Source: Faecalibacterium sp. I4-1-79 (lineage in GTDB: Bacteria; Bacillota; Clostridia; Oscillospirales; Ruminococcaceae). From it: DNA of 64,000 nt. Below, in pieces: positions 32,164 to 41,586 of the stretch (the stretch's first letter is position 1; each line of letters opens with the position of its first letter). The stretch is from positions 62,001 through 126,000 of the forward strand of contig NZ_CP094467.1 of the NCBI RefSeq assembly GCF_023347235.1, given 5' to 3'. Below the pieces are notes generated by a model, which saw only the letters and a list, made by a program, of their open reading frames with translations, was not told the DNA's origin and did no database searches. A program made the translations under genes and the position numbers.

Positions 32164-34668
32164 TTACATATTGCTCAATTTCAGTTCCTCTACAATTTCC
32201 ACCTTTGATACGCTTCTAACAGCAAACAGCATAGCGATACATACCATAGCGCCGACAGCCATAACTGCAAGAGCATAAATACCGCCGTTCATATAAAAAG
32301 CAAATGGTGTCATACCCGACGATATGAAGTAGTAGATAGCACAATGAATCAAAAAGCTCACAGGCAACGCAAGAACCAATGCTTTTACGCCGTACAAAAC
32401 AGCTTCGAGCAATAGCGTACATTTTAATCCTTTGGCAGTCATACCAACAGAACGCAGAACAGCAAATTCGCTTCTTCTCAAATGAATCGTATTCGAGATA
32501 GTGTTACAAACATTCAAGCTGATAATAACCGTCATCAGGATCGAGAACAGGCAGATTACCAGTTTTGCAATCGTATATACCTGTCTGGAATTATTCGTTG
32601 CGGCTGCAATGTCCACAGTTTGCGGAAATCCTCTGTCAGCCAGACATTCCATTGCTTCTTTATGCTGTGCTGTCTGTATTCTCATTTCCACATAGGCGTT
32701 ATCATCTATCAGCAAGTTAAAATAACTTAAAGGCACGATGAGGACAGCTCGATCTCTCACAAACATGGATTGGATATTTGCATTTTCTTCTGAAACGATT
32801 TCTTCCACGATAATCGGCAAGGCATCCTCGGATGCCCCCAGCGGAATGATTTCTGTTCCCGGTTCAATAAGAAACGGTGAGCCTGCAATTACCCGATTTT
32901 GTGCCGAATTATAGTATCCCATAGTCTGATTGAGCAAAATTCCATGATTGAAATTTGTCACATCCAGACTGAATCCATTTTCATCGCAAAAAGAGACAAA
33001 ATGTTCTTCGTCCAATCCTACGACATATACCTCTGCTTTCGTACCATTGATAAAATATCCTTGCATATCAGGATTGATTTGTTCCTGCGAAAATTCAGCG
33101 GTCATATATCGCTGAAAAGAATAGGAAACATCCGCAGTGATATTTTCATCCGATAATGCCCCGATTGCGACAGGAATATCTTTGTATTGAATCATCGAAA
33201 TCACATCAGTATAACAGGAACCGTCCTCCTTCATATCCAAGGATGTCTGATAAAGCATAAAATCAGAGAAACTATATAAGGAAAGGGCAATTACCACCGA
33301 CAAGAAAATAGAGCCGGTAATCGCTCGGAAGCGTTTTGGATTACGCTTAATATTTTTTGCTGCTAACGAACCATAAATGCCAAAAACCAAAGAAACGATT
33401 TTTCCGTCACGGAATTTCTTTCTTGATACCGCATTGTTAGACTGGCGGATCGCTTCAATAACTGTAATTTTAGCTGCTTGCTTCACAGGCTTTCTACTTC
33501 CGAAGTACAAAGAAGCAATGCCGGATAATCCGCTGACGAGCAGGATCAATCCGTTTACCTTCAAGGACAGTTCTACGATGCCAAAAGTGAATGTTTCTCC
33601 AAAAGCTGCCCTGACCACACTTAATAACAGAGCAGATAGCAGGATACCAACAACCAATCCAAAGGGTATGCTCACCACTCCCAAAAGGAAGGCTTCTAAA
33701 TATACGCTAAGGCGTTTTTGCCCTTTTGTGGCTCCAATACTGGATAGCATTCCCATCTGCTTAATTCGTTCCTGTAAGGAAATGGAGAGGGCGTTGCTGA
33801 TCATTGAAGCAGATGCAGCCATCAAAAGACAAACGACCATGACCACCAAAGCAATCAGTTTTGCAGCTCCTTTACCCCCGGTAATTCCATGATAGACTAA
33901 CAATTCCGAATGAAACTTTGCTACATGACTGTCTACTGCCGCAGCCACTTCTTCGGCTTCTGTATAGATCGAATTGGATAAATTCTTTGCCTTGACATAC
34001 GCAGCAAAATCGGATGCCGTTTTGTCAACACCTGCAAAGGCATTATAGTTTGCTGCGATTTTTGAGTCATTCACATCTGACAGAATACCAACAACTACAT
34101 ACGCTTTCTCTTTTGTTGGAACGAAGCTTTCTTCTTCGCCCCTATAATTTGTCAGCCCGGAAAGCTGGGCATTATATTCATCCCAAATTCTTGAACCAAG
34201 AGTTAAAGAAATCGTATCTCCAATCTCTGTATTCATGTTGTTTTTCTTCAAAAAAGATTCTGAAATAACAATCTCATTTTCATCTTGCGGGAAACGCCCT
34301 GCAAGCAAATACTGATTTAACGAAAATCTTTGGGTAAAGTTCTCGTCAATCTCGCCAACGGAGAGCATTGTACTGTTGGATTTCTCCCCGTAAAAACTGT
34401 TTCCGGCAAAGCGGAGAAGCGAAACTTCGCCTACATTGTTTTGACTATATAGCTCTTGAACCTGCTCCCAAGTCAAATCCTCCATGTAGTAGTCATAATC
34501 GCCACCATACACTTTTTCTTTCTCTTTCAAAAAATCAACCAACGACCATCCCCCACAGAGAATAGCGGTTATCATACTGATTGACAAAAGAATGGTTAAA
34601 AGTGTGAGTAGGGTACGCTTTTTATTCGACAACAGATTCCTGAGTGTAAGCATGAAAATCATATTCAT
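32164..34668 (-). CDS. FtsX/MacB-type ABC transporter permease
   Basis: An 834-residue permease with two FtsX domains. One helix near residues 14-38 is followed by a large outer domain (about 40-270), three helices (about 275-400, LIALVVMVVCLLMAASASMISNAL), a helix near 440-465, a second outer domain (about 470-700) and three C-terminal helices. This layout fits exporters or mechanotransmission pumps acting on antimicrobial peptides or lipoproteins rather than importers. The ATPase gene lies directly upstream and its stop overlaps this start by one base. A histidine kinase and response regulator follow further upstream, as in peptide-resistance loci. Confidence 0.88.
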   Translation of the reverse strand: MNMIFMLTLRNLLSNKKRTLLTLLTILLSISMITAILCGGWSLVDFLKEKEKVYGGDYDYYMEDLTWEQVQELYSQNNVGEVSLLRFAGNSFYGEKSNSTMLSVGEIDENFTQRFSLNQYLLAGRFPQDENEIVISESFLKKNNMNTEIGDTISLTLGSRIWDEYNAQLSGLTNYRGEEESFVPTKEKAYVVVGILSDVNDSKIAANYNAFAGVDKTASDFAAYVKAKNLSNSIYTEAEEVAAAVDSHVAKFHSELLVYHGITGGKGAAKLIALVVMVVCLLMAASASMISNALSISLQERIKQMGMLSSIGATKGQKRLSVYLEAFLLGVVSIPFGLVVGILLSALLLSVVRAAFGETFTFGIVELSLKVNGLILLVSGLSGIASLYFGSRKPVKQAAKITVIEAIRQSNNAVSRKKFRDGKIVSLVFGIYGSLAAKNIKRNPKRFRAITGSIFLSVVIALSLYSFSDFMLYQTSLDMKEDGSCYTDVISMIQYKDIPVAIGALSDENITADVSYSFQRYMTAEFSQEQINPDMQGYFINGTKAEVYVVGLDEEHFVSFCDENGFSLDVTNFNHGILLNQTMGYYNSAQNRVIAGSPFLIEPGTEIIPLGASEDALPIIVEEIVSEENANIQSMFVRDRAVLIVPLSYFNLLIDDNAYVEMRIQTAQHKEAMECLADRGFPQTVDIAAATNNSRQVYTIAKLVICLFSILMTVIISLNVCNTISNTIHLRRSEFAVLRSVGMTAKGLKCTLLLEAVLYGVKALVLALPVSFLIHCAIYYFISSGMTPFAFYMNGGIYALAVMAVGAMVCIAMLFAVRSVSKVEIVEELKLSNM

Positions 34669-35348
34669 CAGCGTATCACCTCATCCCTCACAAGTCTGCC
34701 ATCCTGAATTTCCAGAATACGGTCTGCCTGCATTGCGATTTCACGGTCATGGGTAATCAGGATCATTGTCTGGCGATAGACTTCATTGGATTCACGCAGA
34801 AGTTTCATAATATCCCTTGTGTTCTCCGTGTCCAGATTTCCCGTTGGCTCATCCGCAAGGATAATCGCAGGTGCGTTAATCAACGCTCGTCCGATTGCCA
34901 CTCTTTGTTGTTGACCGCCGGATAACTGACTTGGCAGGTGCTTTCTACGCTTTACCAGTTTGAGTGTGGATAGCAGTTCTTTCAAACGCTCCTGATTGAT
35001 TTTACGCCCATCCAATCGAATCGGCAGCGTGATATTTTCCTCGACAGTCAAAACCGGGATCAGATTATAAAACTGATAGACAAGCCCAACCTGCCTTCTT
35101 CTGAATACAGCCAATTCATCTTCATTTTGCTCATAAACATCCTGTCCATCCACAAATACTTTTCCCGAAGTCGGTCTGTCAACACCACCTAAAATGTGCA
35201 ACAGGGTAGACTTGCCAGACCCAGATGCTCCAATGATTGCAACAAACTCTCCTTTATCGACGGAAAAAGAAACATCTGACAAAGCATGGACAGGAGCATT
35301 GTCCATTTCATAGGTTTTGCAGATATTCTCTACTCTTAATATCTCCAT
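34668..35348 (-). CDS. ABC transporter ATPase (MacB/LolD-like)
   Basis: A 226-residue ATP-binding subunit for the FtsX permease. Walker A is GASGSGKST (about 40-48), the signature is LSGGQQQRVAIGRAL, Walker B is IILADEPTGNLD and the H-loop is ILITHD. All are intact. ATG 35348 has GGAGG 8 nt upstream; the frame extends 9 residues further. The sequence EVYRQTMILITHDREIAMQADRILEIQDGRLVRDE is typical of the LolD/MacB group. Confidence 0.93.
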   Translation of the reverse strand: MEILRVENICKTYEMDNAPVHALSDVSFSVDKGEFVAIIGASGSGKSTLLHILGGVDRPTSGKVFVDGQDVYEQNEDELAVFRRRQVGLVYQFYNLIPVLTVEENITLPIRLDGRKINQERLKELLSTLKLVKRRKHLPSQLSGGQQQRVAIGRALINAPAIILADEPTGNLDTENTRDIMKLLRESNEVYRQTMILITHDREIAMQADRILEIQDGRLVRDEVIR

Positions 35349-35448
35349 AAAAAGTTCCTCCATATATTTTTGCAATTCAGTATAGCAAAGCCAAGTGACT
35401 GCTTCATTACTTTTTCATTACAAAAATGTCACTTAAAAAGGGGCTGCA

Positions 35449-36456
35449 TTAAGCAGTCCCCCGATAAAAGCAGATTTCAAATTTTGCACCGCCTGACTCC
35501 CGATTTTTCGCTTGGATGACACCACCCTGATTGACAATGATCGTCTTTGCCAGAGCCAACCCCAAACCGGCATTACCGATTGTAGAGCCACTTCCTTGAT
35601 AAAATCGGTCAAATAAATGGGGGATGTCTTTTTCCTGAAAACCTGTTCCGCTATCCTCTATAATGATCTGTGTCAAAAGAGGTCTTTCTATTGCCTTGAT
35701 TTCGATAGTGCTGCCCTCTGGTGAATGTTCGATACAGTTTTTGATTACATTCCCCAAGGCTTCAGCAGTCCAATCAGTATCAAGAGATAGTTTTAATTCT
35801 GCCGGAATCACTTGCGTGATTGTCTGCATTTTTAATTCTGCCGCAATCTCCAGAGGACGAATTGCTTTTTCTACCACATCTTTTAAGTATACCGCCTGTG
35901 GCTTTAGAGTAATCGTTCCTGCATCCAGCTTGGATATTTTCAGAAGTGTGGCTATCAGCCACTCCATTCTTGATAAGAGCATAGTCTGTTCGCGGATCAG
36001 CTCATACCTTTCTTCGTCAGTCAGTTCCTCATTACACAGAGAAGCATTTAAGATATTCAGCGATGTCAAAGGTGTTTTTAATTGATGTGAAATATCGGCT
36101 AAAGCATTTGCCAAATTACCTTTCTCCATTTTCAGAGCTTCTGCCTGTTCAATAAGCCGTCTTGTCATCTTGGATATTTCATCATGTAAAACAGATAACT
36201 CACCTTCTTGAAACTGCCCAAAAGAAATTTTTTCATCTCCATGTAACAGCCTATCAATATGCAAACTAAAATCAGCAATTTTCTTGTATCTCTGATATGT
36301 GAAAAAGAGGGAAACTGCACTGGATGAAATGATAGCCGACAGAACAATCCACACAGCTTTGCTATCAACGATAATGCCAATGCCGCCCCAAAATAGAATA
36401 AGAATACTGCTGACAACAATTTGCCTTTTAACTTCTTTATTTCTGATAAAGTCCAT
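35449..36456 (-). CDS. Sensor histidine kinase, short-sensor type
   Basis: A 335-residue kinase with two close N-terminal transmembrane helices (about 11-30 and 34-52) and almost no outside loop, the form of intramembrane-sensing kinases of the BceS/VanS-like group. A HAMP-like linker precedes the H-box DISHQLKTPLTSLN with phospho-acceptor H124. The N-box is LGNVIKNCIEHS, with G1 (IIEDSGTGF) and G2 (GNAGLGLALAKTI) loops present. ATG 36456 begins one nt after the stop of the response regulator; AAGGTGGG precedes it. These kinases usually respond to cell-wall antibiotics through a partner ABC transporter. Confidence 0.92.
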   Translation of the reverse strand: MDFIRNKEVKRQIVVSSILILFWGGIGIIVDSKAVWIVLSAIISSSAVSLFFTYQRYKKIADFSLHIDRLLHGDEKISFGQFQEGELSVLHDEISKMTRRLIEQAEALKMEKGNLANALADISHQLKTPLTSLNILNASLCNEELTDEERYELIREQTMLLSRMEWLIATLLKISKLDAGTITLKPQAVYLKDVVEKAIRPLEIAAELKMQTITQVIPAELKLSLDTDWTAEALGNVIKNCIEHSPEGSTIEIKAIERPLLTQIIIEDSGTGFQEKDIPHLFDRFYQGSGSTIGNAGLGLALAKTIIVNQGGVIQAKNRESGGAKFEICFYRGTA

Positions 36457-36457
36457 A

Positions 36458-37126
36458 TCAACCCACCTTATAGCCAAGCCCACGAACGGTAATTATGATT
36501 TCCGGCTCCTGCGGATTGGTTTCAATTTTGTCACGTAGCCTTTTCATATAGACAGTCAATGTATTATCATTGATAAACTCCCCAGTAGTGTCCCATAAAA
36601 GCTCCAACAATCTTCTGCGAGAAAGGACAATACCTTTGTTACGCAAAAAGACTAACAGCAACTTATATTCCATAGCAGACAACAAAATCTCTTTCCCATT
36701 CTTTGATACGGTTGCTTGATTTGTGTCCACAACTAAGTCGAGGTAACTGATAATGTTTTGTGTGTTCTTAGTTCTCCTTAATACGCTGTTGATCCTTGAA
36801 AGCAGTTCTCTTGGTCTGAACGGTTTGCTGATATAATCGTCAGCCCCCATATCTAACCCAGCCACAACACTATATTCATCATCAGAAGCCGTTAAGAAAA
36901 TAACTGGCATAGTTCCTCTTTCTTTAATTGCAGAACAAACAGAAAAACCATTTCCGTTTGATAATTGAATGTCCACCAAGGCTATATCGTATTGGTCGCT
37001 ATCCAATTTTTCTATTGCTTCTTTTTGACCGGGAGCATTTTCGATTTTGAACCCTTCATTTCCTAAATAGTCTGATAATGAGGATACGATACTTTGGTCA
37101 TCCTCCACTAATAACAATTTACTCAT
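36458..37126 (-). CDS. OmpR-family response regulator
   Basis: A 222-residue regulator: receiver domain (1-118) with acidic pocket E8-D9-D10, phosphorylated D52 (LVDIQLSNG), T/S at FLTASDD and K102 region (DYISKPFRPRELL), followed by a winged helix (about 125-222, TVSKNGKEILLSAMEYKLLLVFLRNKG ... IITVRGLGYKVG). It most likely activates the ABC transporter genes downstream. It overlaps the small HTH gene upstream by 4 nt and is adjacent to its kinase. Confidence 0.94.
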   Translation of the reverse strand: MSKLLLVEDDQSIVSSLSDYLGNEGFKIENAPGQKEAIEKLDSDQYDIALVDIQLSNGNGFSVCSAIKERGTMPVIFLTASDDEYSVVAGLDMGADDYISKPFRPRELLSRINSVLRRTKNTQNIISYLDLVVDTNQATVSKNGKEILLSAMEYKLLLVFLRNKGIVLSRRRLLELLWDTTGEFINDNTLTVYMKRLRDKIETNPQEPEIIITVRGLGYKVG

Positions 37127-37335
37127 CGTGTGTTCTCCTTGTTGTCAGCTATAAATTCATTTTTATTTTGTTTATATCTTCCATCAGCCGGCTTTTGGGC
37201 ATCTTGGGGAATTAGCCATGCACGAGGTAGCCGAACAATTCCATCAATGCGATTCTCCTCACACAGCTTTTGAACACGACGCACCGATATTCCCCAAAGT
37301 TTAGCCGCATCCTGTACTGTCATGTATTCAAACAT
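37123..37335 (-). CDS. Small helix-turn-helix (excisionase/MerR-like) protein
   Basis: A 70-residue protein: MTVQDAAKLWGISVRRVQKLCEENRIDG and LPRAWLIPQDAQKPADGR are a DNA-binding fold of the type found in small Xis-like or orphan HTH proteins next to two-component genes in Clostridia. The stop overlaps the response regulator start by 4 nt, so it is first in the operon and its product may autoregulate it. Function beyond DNA binding is unknown. Confidence 0.75.
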   Translation of the reverse strand: MFEYMTVQDAAKLWGISVRRVQKLCEENRIDGIVRLPRAWLIPQDAQKPADGRYKQNKNEFIADNKENTR

Positions 37336-37736
37336 AGTTTACCTCCGCATCAAATAGTTATATATATTATATACGCACAAACGAACAATATCAATGGGCT
37401 GTTTGTAAACACTTAAACACTAACTGTGTACGAATTAACTCGGCGCTAACAATTTCCGTCATCCTGTTTCGGATATTATTTATTTTTCCACCCAACCCAT
37501 TCTGTCCGGGCAGCTACCTTTAATTTTTTGTTACGCCTCCTCTGCTGCGAGCAACTCTACCAAAACCGAAGGACCATATTTTCAGACTGCCGAGCGACCT
37601 CGACTGGTGCCAAACGATTTTGCTGAGGCGATAGAAAATAGAATTGCAATGTACTATAATAAAGGTGTGAAATTTTCCCTCGCTTCTGTAAGATTGTCCG
37701 CCAGATCCATAGTACATAGGTGAGGAGGTGGATACC
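37336..37736. other. Intergenic region between the divergent HTH and sigma-factor genes
   Basis: No gene I can support. A TATAAT at 37655-37660 is a likely -10 for the sigma-factor gene. An open frame without a recognisable start or family runs from about 37500 to 37722 on the plus strand and could be a gene remnant. Confidence 0.35.
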
Positions 37737-38297
37737 TTGTTAGAGGATGTGAAGATCATTGAACTGTTCTTTGCTCGTACTGAGCAGGCAATAGCTGAAC
37801 TTGCTGCAAAATACGGTTCAACTTGCAAAAGAATTGCAAACAACATTTTGAAATGCGAACCCGACGCAGAAGAATGTGTAAATGATACATACCTTGCTGC
37901 GTGGAATGCAATTCCTCCAGAAAGACCTGACCCACTCAGAACCTATATTTTTCGTATTACCCGCAATATCGCTACCGCAAAATACCACGCAAATACTGCA
38001 CTAAAGCGAAACAGTTACTATGATGTTGCACTTGATGAGTTGGAAGAGTGCCTAACTTCTGCATCTACTATTGAACAGGAAGTGGATGCAAAGGAGCTGT
38101 CACAGGAAATTGATCGTTTCCTTGACAGCTTGGATCAGGAAAGCAGGGTTATGTTTGTAGCAAGGTATTGGTACTCAGATAGCATTACAGAAATTGCAAA
38201 GAGGCTTCGTACAACAAATAACAATGTGTCTGTTCGCCTTTCCCGAATCAGAAGCAAACTTAAAAATCATTTACAGAAAGCGGGGTATGATTTATGA
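37737..38297 (+). CDS. Sigma-70-family (ECF-like) RNA polymerase sigma factor
   Basis: A 186-residue sigma factor. Region 2 is LAAKYGSTCKRIANNILKCEPDAEECVNDTYLAAWNAIPPERPDPLRTYIFRITRNIA; region 4 is LDQESRVMFVARYWYSDSITEIAKRLRTTNNNVSVRLSRIRSKLKNHL, given here as the landmarks KYGS, DAEECVND, LRTYIFRI, TEIAKRL and VSVRLSRIR. I take TTG 37737 as start because GGAGG is 8 nt upstream; a GTG at 37728 overlaps the ribosome site. The stop overlaps the next gene by 4 nt. It probably directs transcription of its own small regulon under control of the adjacent membrane protein. Confidence 0.88.
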   Translation: MLEDVKIIELFFARTEQAIAELAAKYGSTCKRIANNILKCEPDAEECVNDTYLAAWNAIPPERPDPLRTYIFRITRNIATAKYHANTALKRNSYYDVALDELEECLTSASTIEQEVDAKELSQEIDRFLDSLDQESRVMFVARYWYSDSITEIAKRLRTTNNNVSVRLSRIRSKLKNHLQKAGYDL

Positions 38298-38962
38298 CAC
38301 GAAAGAACATCTCTGACGCCGTTGGTGGCATTGGTAGCCGTCATATCGAAGAAACGGCGAGTTATCAGGCAAAGAAACAAAAAAGCATTTGGCTGAAATT
38401 TGGGGCAATTGCTGCGTGTCTCTGTCTAATCGTGGTGGGAGTGTTTAGTATGGGATTATTCGGCAAAAGTACAGAAACAGCTACATTAGGTGATGGAACT
38501 ACCATATCTTTCACTAAAGCAGATACGGTAGCCTCTGCTCTGAGTTTGAACTTGCAAGCACGAGCATTGACCAAAGATGAGGTTCAGACTATTTTCGGTG
38601 ATCTTCCGATTTCCGGAGATGCCCTCTTTACCTTGGACGATGTAGCATTTGTTGGCTTTGATGGTCATTACAGCGATATGAAATTTGTTGTTTCGCTGTC
38701 TGGGAACAATCTTATGGATACTACCGTAATTGGCAAGGGAAATGTATCTATGGTTGGAGATACGCCAGTTAAAGCTGGCTACTTCGTTACAAATGCAAAC
38801 AGCGAAGGAATTAAGACTGTGATCTATTACGCCTATATCACATTTGATAACTATTCCATCTATATCGAAAATGCAGGCGGAGAAAGTGAAAGAGAGGCTG
38901 TTCGAGCGGAACTGATGGCAGCACTTGATAAGTTGTTGGAAAACTCTTTTGATTTTAAGTGA
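38294..38962 (+). CDS. Membrane protein, probable anti-sigma partner
   Basis: A 222-residue protein. Residues 1-30 are cytoplasmic (RKNISDAVGGIGSRHIEETASYQAKKQK), one transmembrane helix follows (about 33-53, LKFGAIAACLCLIVVGVFSMG), and the rest is extracellular and beta-rich without a domain I know. The ISDAVGGIGSRHIEEA-like N-terminus is common in proteins encoded directly after Clostridial sigma factors of this type. Coupling by ATGA overlap to the sigma gene supports an anti-sigma or sensor role; the mechanism is inferred. A perfect terminator follows. Confidence 0.75.
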   Translation: MTRKNISDAVGGIGSRHIEETASYQAKKQKSIWLKFGAIAACLCLIVVGVFSMGLFGKSTETATLGDGTTISFTKADTVASALSLNLQARALTKDEVQTIFGDLPISGDALFTLDDVAFVGFDGHYSDMKFVVSLSGNNLMDTTVIGKGNVSMVGDTPVKAGYFVTNANSEGIKTVIYYAYITFDNYSIYIENAGGESEREAVRAELMAALDKLLENSFDFK

Positions 38963-38982
38963 TAGAATTCGATTAAATATTG

Positions 38983-39020
38983 CAAGCACCGGTATGGAAA
39001 ACCCATACCGGTGCTTATTT
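38983..39020 (+). terminator. Terminator after the sigma/anti-sigma pair
   Basis: AAGCACCGGTATGG-AAAAC-CCATACCGGTGCTT followed by ATTTT, a 14-bp perfect stem. Confidence 0.93.
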
Positions 39021-39095
39021 TACGCTTGACGTATAGGGATTATCTCCATCCCCCTATGTCACAGACTTCACCTGAAGTTTCAACCTCCAGCACTT

Positions 39096-40793
39096 TTAAC
39101 GTTCCATATCTCTGTTTTTCATCTTACGCTCAAGCCGCTCCGATCGCCGCCTTTGCCGCAGTTCTCGATCCATTGTCTTTTCCTGTGCATATTCGTCAAG
39201 ATAGCCAGACACATCCCGTAGGCCACTCTCCATCAACCACCAACTGAACTTGTCGCCATAAGCCGCTTCAATGCGTTGGGCTGCTGCTTTCTCTCTGTCA
39301 GGTCGAAGTGCCTTCCGCTCCAGATAAAGCTGCAAGGAATCAAAGCCGGAAGCTTGCTCTTTCAGCTCGGCATACTCAGACAATGCAGCCTCCAGCTCTC
39401 CGGCATACTTATTCTCCTGCGCCTCAAGCCGTTTGAGATTATCTTCATAGCGGTCAATCTGGCGCTGGAAGATATCGCTTGTGGCGTCCTCTGGGTATTC
39501 CAGAGAATGAAGCAGCATAGCCTTTTCGCTTTTTAGCTCCTCTAACTTTTCCGTCAACTCGGCTATTTTGGAGGCAAGCTCACGGTGCCTGACAAAGTGG
39601 ATCGCAGGAAGGGATTTCTTTTCAGCCAGTAGGGACTTCCGTTCTTTGGTTGTTTCCTTTATCTGCTGCACAAGGGAGCGGTACTGTGCCAGATTTGGCT
39701 TCAGAATATTCAAGGCACCGGTCATCTGTTTCTTGCTGCTGCGGATATGCCCTAACTGATAGCAGAAGATCAGCATATTTTCCCGCAGCTTTTCCAACGC
39801 TTCTGCAATAGCGGGCAGCGTGTTCTTCACCGCCTCCGTAATTTTCTTGAACTGCGCCTTCAGTTCCCGCAGGAGCCTGTTGTCCGCCTTGATCTGACGG
39901 TTGAGTTCGCACCTGTCGGACACGATACCTTTCTGTTCCAAAGCACGGGCAATCACGCCCTCGTGGATGGTGGGCTGCTCGTCAATGCCTCGCTCGACAA
40001 AGCTGCGGTGGTCGATGCGCTCCTCATGACCGTATCGCTCCAAATATTTGTTTGTCACATCTGCCCATGCTTTGCGCCAGATAAGGAGCTGTTCCTCGCT
40101 GTTCCAGCGTTCAGAAATGGGATTCTGTCTCCCGTATTTGGTGCTTTTGGGATACTTGCTGGCACGCTCATATCCATGTTCCTCAGCTGCGGATGGTGTC
40201 ATATACACTTTCTTCCTGCCTACCTTGTACTGGTACTGTTTCTCCCATCCGTCAGCCTGTGCAGCCTTAAACTCGGCAGCGGTAAAGCCCCGTTCCTCAC
40301 CGTCACGGCTGCAGAGATATTCCTTCTCCGTTTTGTATTGCCATTTGCCGCTTTCATCAAGCGGGCGCACCGTCAAGAGAATGTGGGCATGTGGATTATG
40401 ACCCGGTGGATCAGGATCGTGGATTGCCAGATCGGCGCACATCCCGTCTGCGACAAATTGGTTTTGTACGAAGTCCGTCAACAGCGTCTGCCATTGCTCT
40501 AGGGACAACTCTATGGGCAGGGCTACCACAAACTCACGGGCTAAGCGGCTGTCCTTGGTTTTCTCGTTTTCCTCCACGGCGTTCCAGAGAACCTCTCGGT
40601 CTTGCCATGCGGGTGGGGCCATGTCCGGCAGGAATACCTCCTGCCACACAAGCCCCTGCTTTCGGGTGTAATCGTGCTGTACTCCGTCATAGTCATTGAG
40701 GATGTGGGAGCAGCTGAGATAAGCGGAGGCTGCACAGGCGGAGCGTCCGGCTCCCCGGCTGACCACCTTTGCCTCCAAGTGGTAAATTGCCAT
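39096..40793 (-). CDS. MobA/MobL-family relaxase
   Basis: A 565-residue conjugative nickase of the MobA/MobL (MOBQ) family and the relaxase of the nested element. The N-terminus AIYHLEAKVVSRGAGRSACAASAYLS contains the family motif with catalytic Tyr expected near residue 25. The metal-binding histidines are H132, H135 and H137 (GHNPHAHILL). Residues about 330-500 are a long coiled coil and the C-terminus is highly basic (LRQRRRSERLERKMKNRD). The presumed oriT lies in the 400-nt gap upstream (40794-41194). It is of a different class from the other two relaxase types in this window. Confidence 0.93.
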   Translation of the reverse strand: MAIYHLEAKVVSRGAGRSACAASAYLSCSHILNDYDGVQHDYTRKQGLVWQEVFLPDMAPPAWQDREVLWNAVEENEKTKDSRLAREFVVALPIELSLEQWQTLLTDFVQNQFVADGMCADLAIHDPDPPGHNPHAHILLTVRPLDESGKWQYKTEKEYLCSRDGEERGFTAAEFKAAQADGWEKQYQYKVGRKKVYMTPSAAEEHGYERASKYPKSTKYGRQNPISERWNSEEQLLIWRKAWADVTNKYLERYGHEERIDHRSFVERGIDEQPTIHEGVIARALEQKGIVSDRCELNRQIKADNRLLRELKAQFKKITEAVKNTLPAIAEALEKLRENMLIFCYQLGHIRSSKKQMTGALNILKPNLAQYRSLVQQIKETTKERKSLLAEKKSLPAIHFVRHRELASKIAELTEKLEELKSEKAMLLHSLEYPEDATSDIFQRQIDRYEDNLKRLEAQENKYAGELEAALSEYAELKEQASGFDSLQLYLERKALRPDREKAAAQRIEAAYGDKFSWWLMESGLRDVSGYLDEYAQEKTMDRELRQRRRSERLERKMKNRDMER

Positions 40794-41194
40794 TTGCGTT
40801 CACCTCGATTCGTATTTTGTGAGGGGGTGGTAAAACGCCACCCCTTGGTTTCTGTTTCTCTTTGCAAAGAGAAAATGGGCTGCATTGCTGCCCATATCTG
40901 CGATAAAGCTGCCGGTGGCAGGTTTTCGCAGGCAGGAGGCGGGCAGAGTATCTGCCGGATTGGTGCGACAAGCAGCAATCTCTGCATCAGCAGAAGCGCC
41001 GACTGCACAGGGAATGCTGACTTGCGGCATTTCCTGCCCTCTCTGGAGAAGTGTCCGATGGACAGTTCGTGAAGAGCGCACGAGCCCGACCAACGGAAGG
41101 GATACCACCGCCTGCTTCGCAGGTGGTGAGTAAGTGCGCCCTTCGGGATAAAAAAGGAAGGGACGCCCCGGTTGCCCGGAACGCCCCTCGCAGA
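40794..41194. other. Gene-free region upstream of mobA/mobL, oriT candidate
   Basis: No gene is seen on either strand. It contains a short hairpin at 41103-41126 (ACCGCCTGC-TTCG-CAGGTGGT with one mismatch) and GC-rich spacers. Its position directly upstream of the relaxase is where oriT is normally found in MobA/MobL elements. Confidence 0.4.
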
Positions 41195-41401
41195 TTAGTG
41201 TAGCTTCTCATATAACAAGTCCTCTAATTTTTCAAGCTCCATTTGCTGAGCCTCTGGAAATACTTTCTCCAAAACAGCGCCCTCCTGAATCAAGCGTCTG
41301 GTACGGGCCTTTCGCTCTTTCGCCCGATCCCGCATTTGTGCCTCCTCCAATCGGTGCTTGGCCTGCAATTCTTCCTTGGTCATGATCTTTTTATTTGCCA
41401 T
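41195..41401 (-). CDS. DUF3847 family protein
   Basis: A 68-residue basic, fully helical protein (TKEELQAKHRLEEAQMRDRAKERKARTRRLIQEGAVLEK and a C-terminal EKLEDLLYEKL). I recognise the DUF3847 pattern, common just upstream of MobA/MobL genes in Clostridial elements, where it may be a relaxosome accessory factor. Its function has not been shown to my knowledge. AAGGAG lies 6-7 nt upstream of the ATG. Confidence 0.8.
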   Translation of the reverse strand: MANKKIMTKEELQAKHRLEEAQMRDRAKERKARTRRLIQEGAVLEKVFPEAQQMELEKLEDLLYEKLH

Positions 41402-41586
41402 ATCTGGCTCCTTTCTGCCGCTGGGCGGCTTCGTGATAGTAAAAAGCAGGGAACTGGTATCACACAGATACCAACTCCCTGCAGAACTGATGGTAAATTG
41501 TTTTCCTCATTCTGAGAATTGCCAATTTGGTAGCAAAGACGGATTGTATTGCCACCAACATAGTAGTAAAATCAAGAAAAGTAATT
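41402..41586. other. Spacer between the DUF3847 and StbB-like genes
   Basis: Contains GGGAACTGGTATC-ACACA-GATACCAACTCCC (41449-41479), an 11-12-bp hairpin suitable as terminator of the partition operon. Otherwise nothing seen. Confidence 0.55.

Noticed and set aside
37500-37722. Plus-strand open frame before the sigma-factor gene
   Set aside because: No start codon with ribosome site, no recognisable family, and it overlaps the likely sigma-factor promoter. It may be a remnant.
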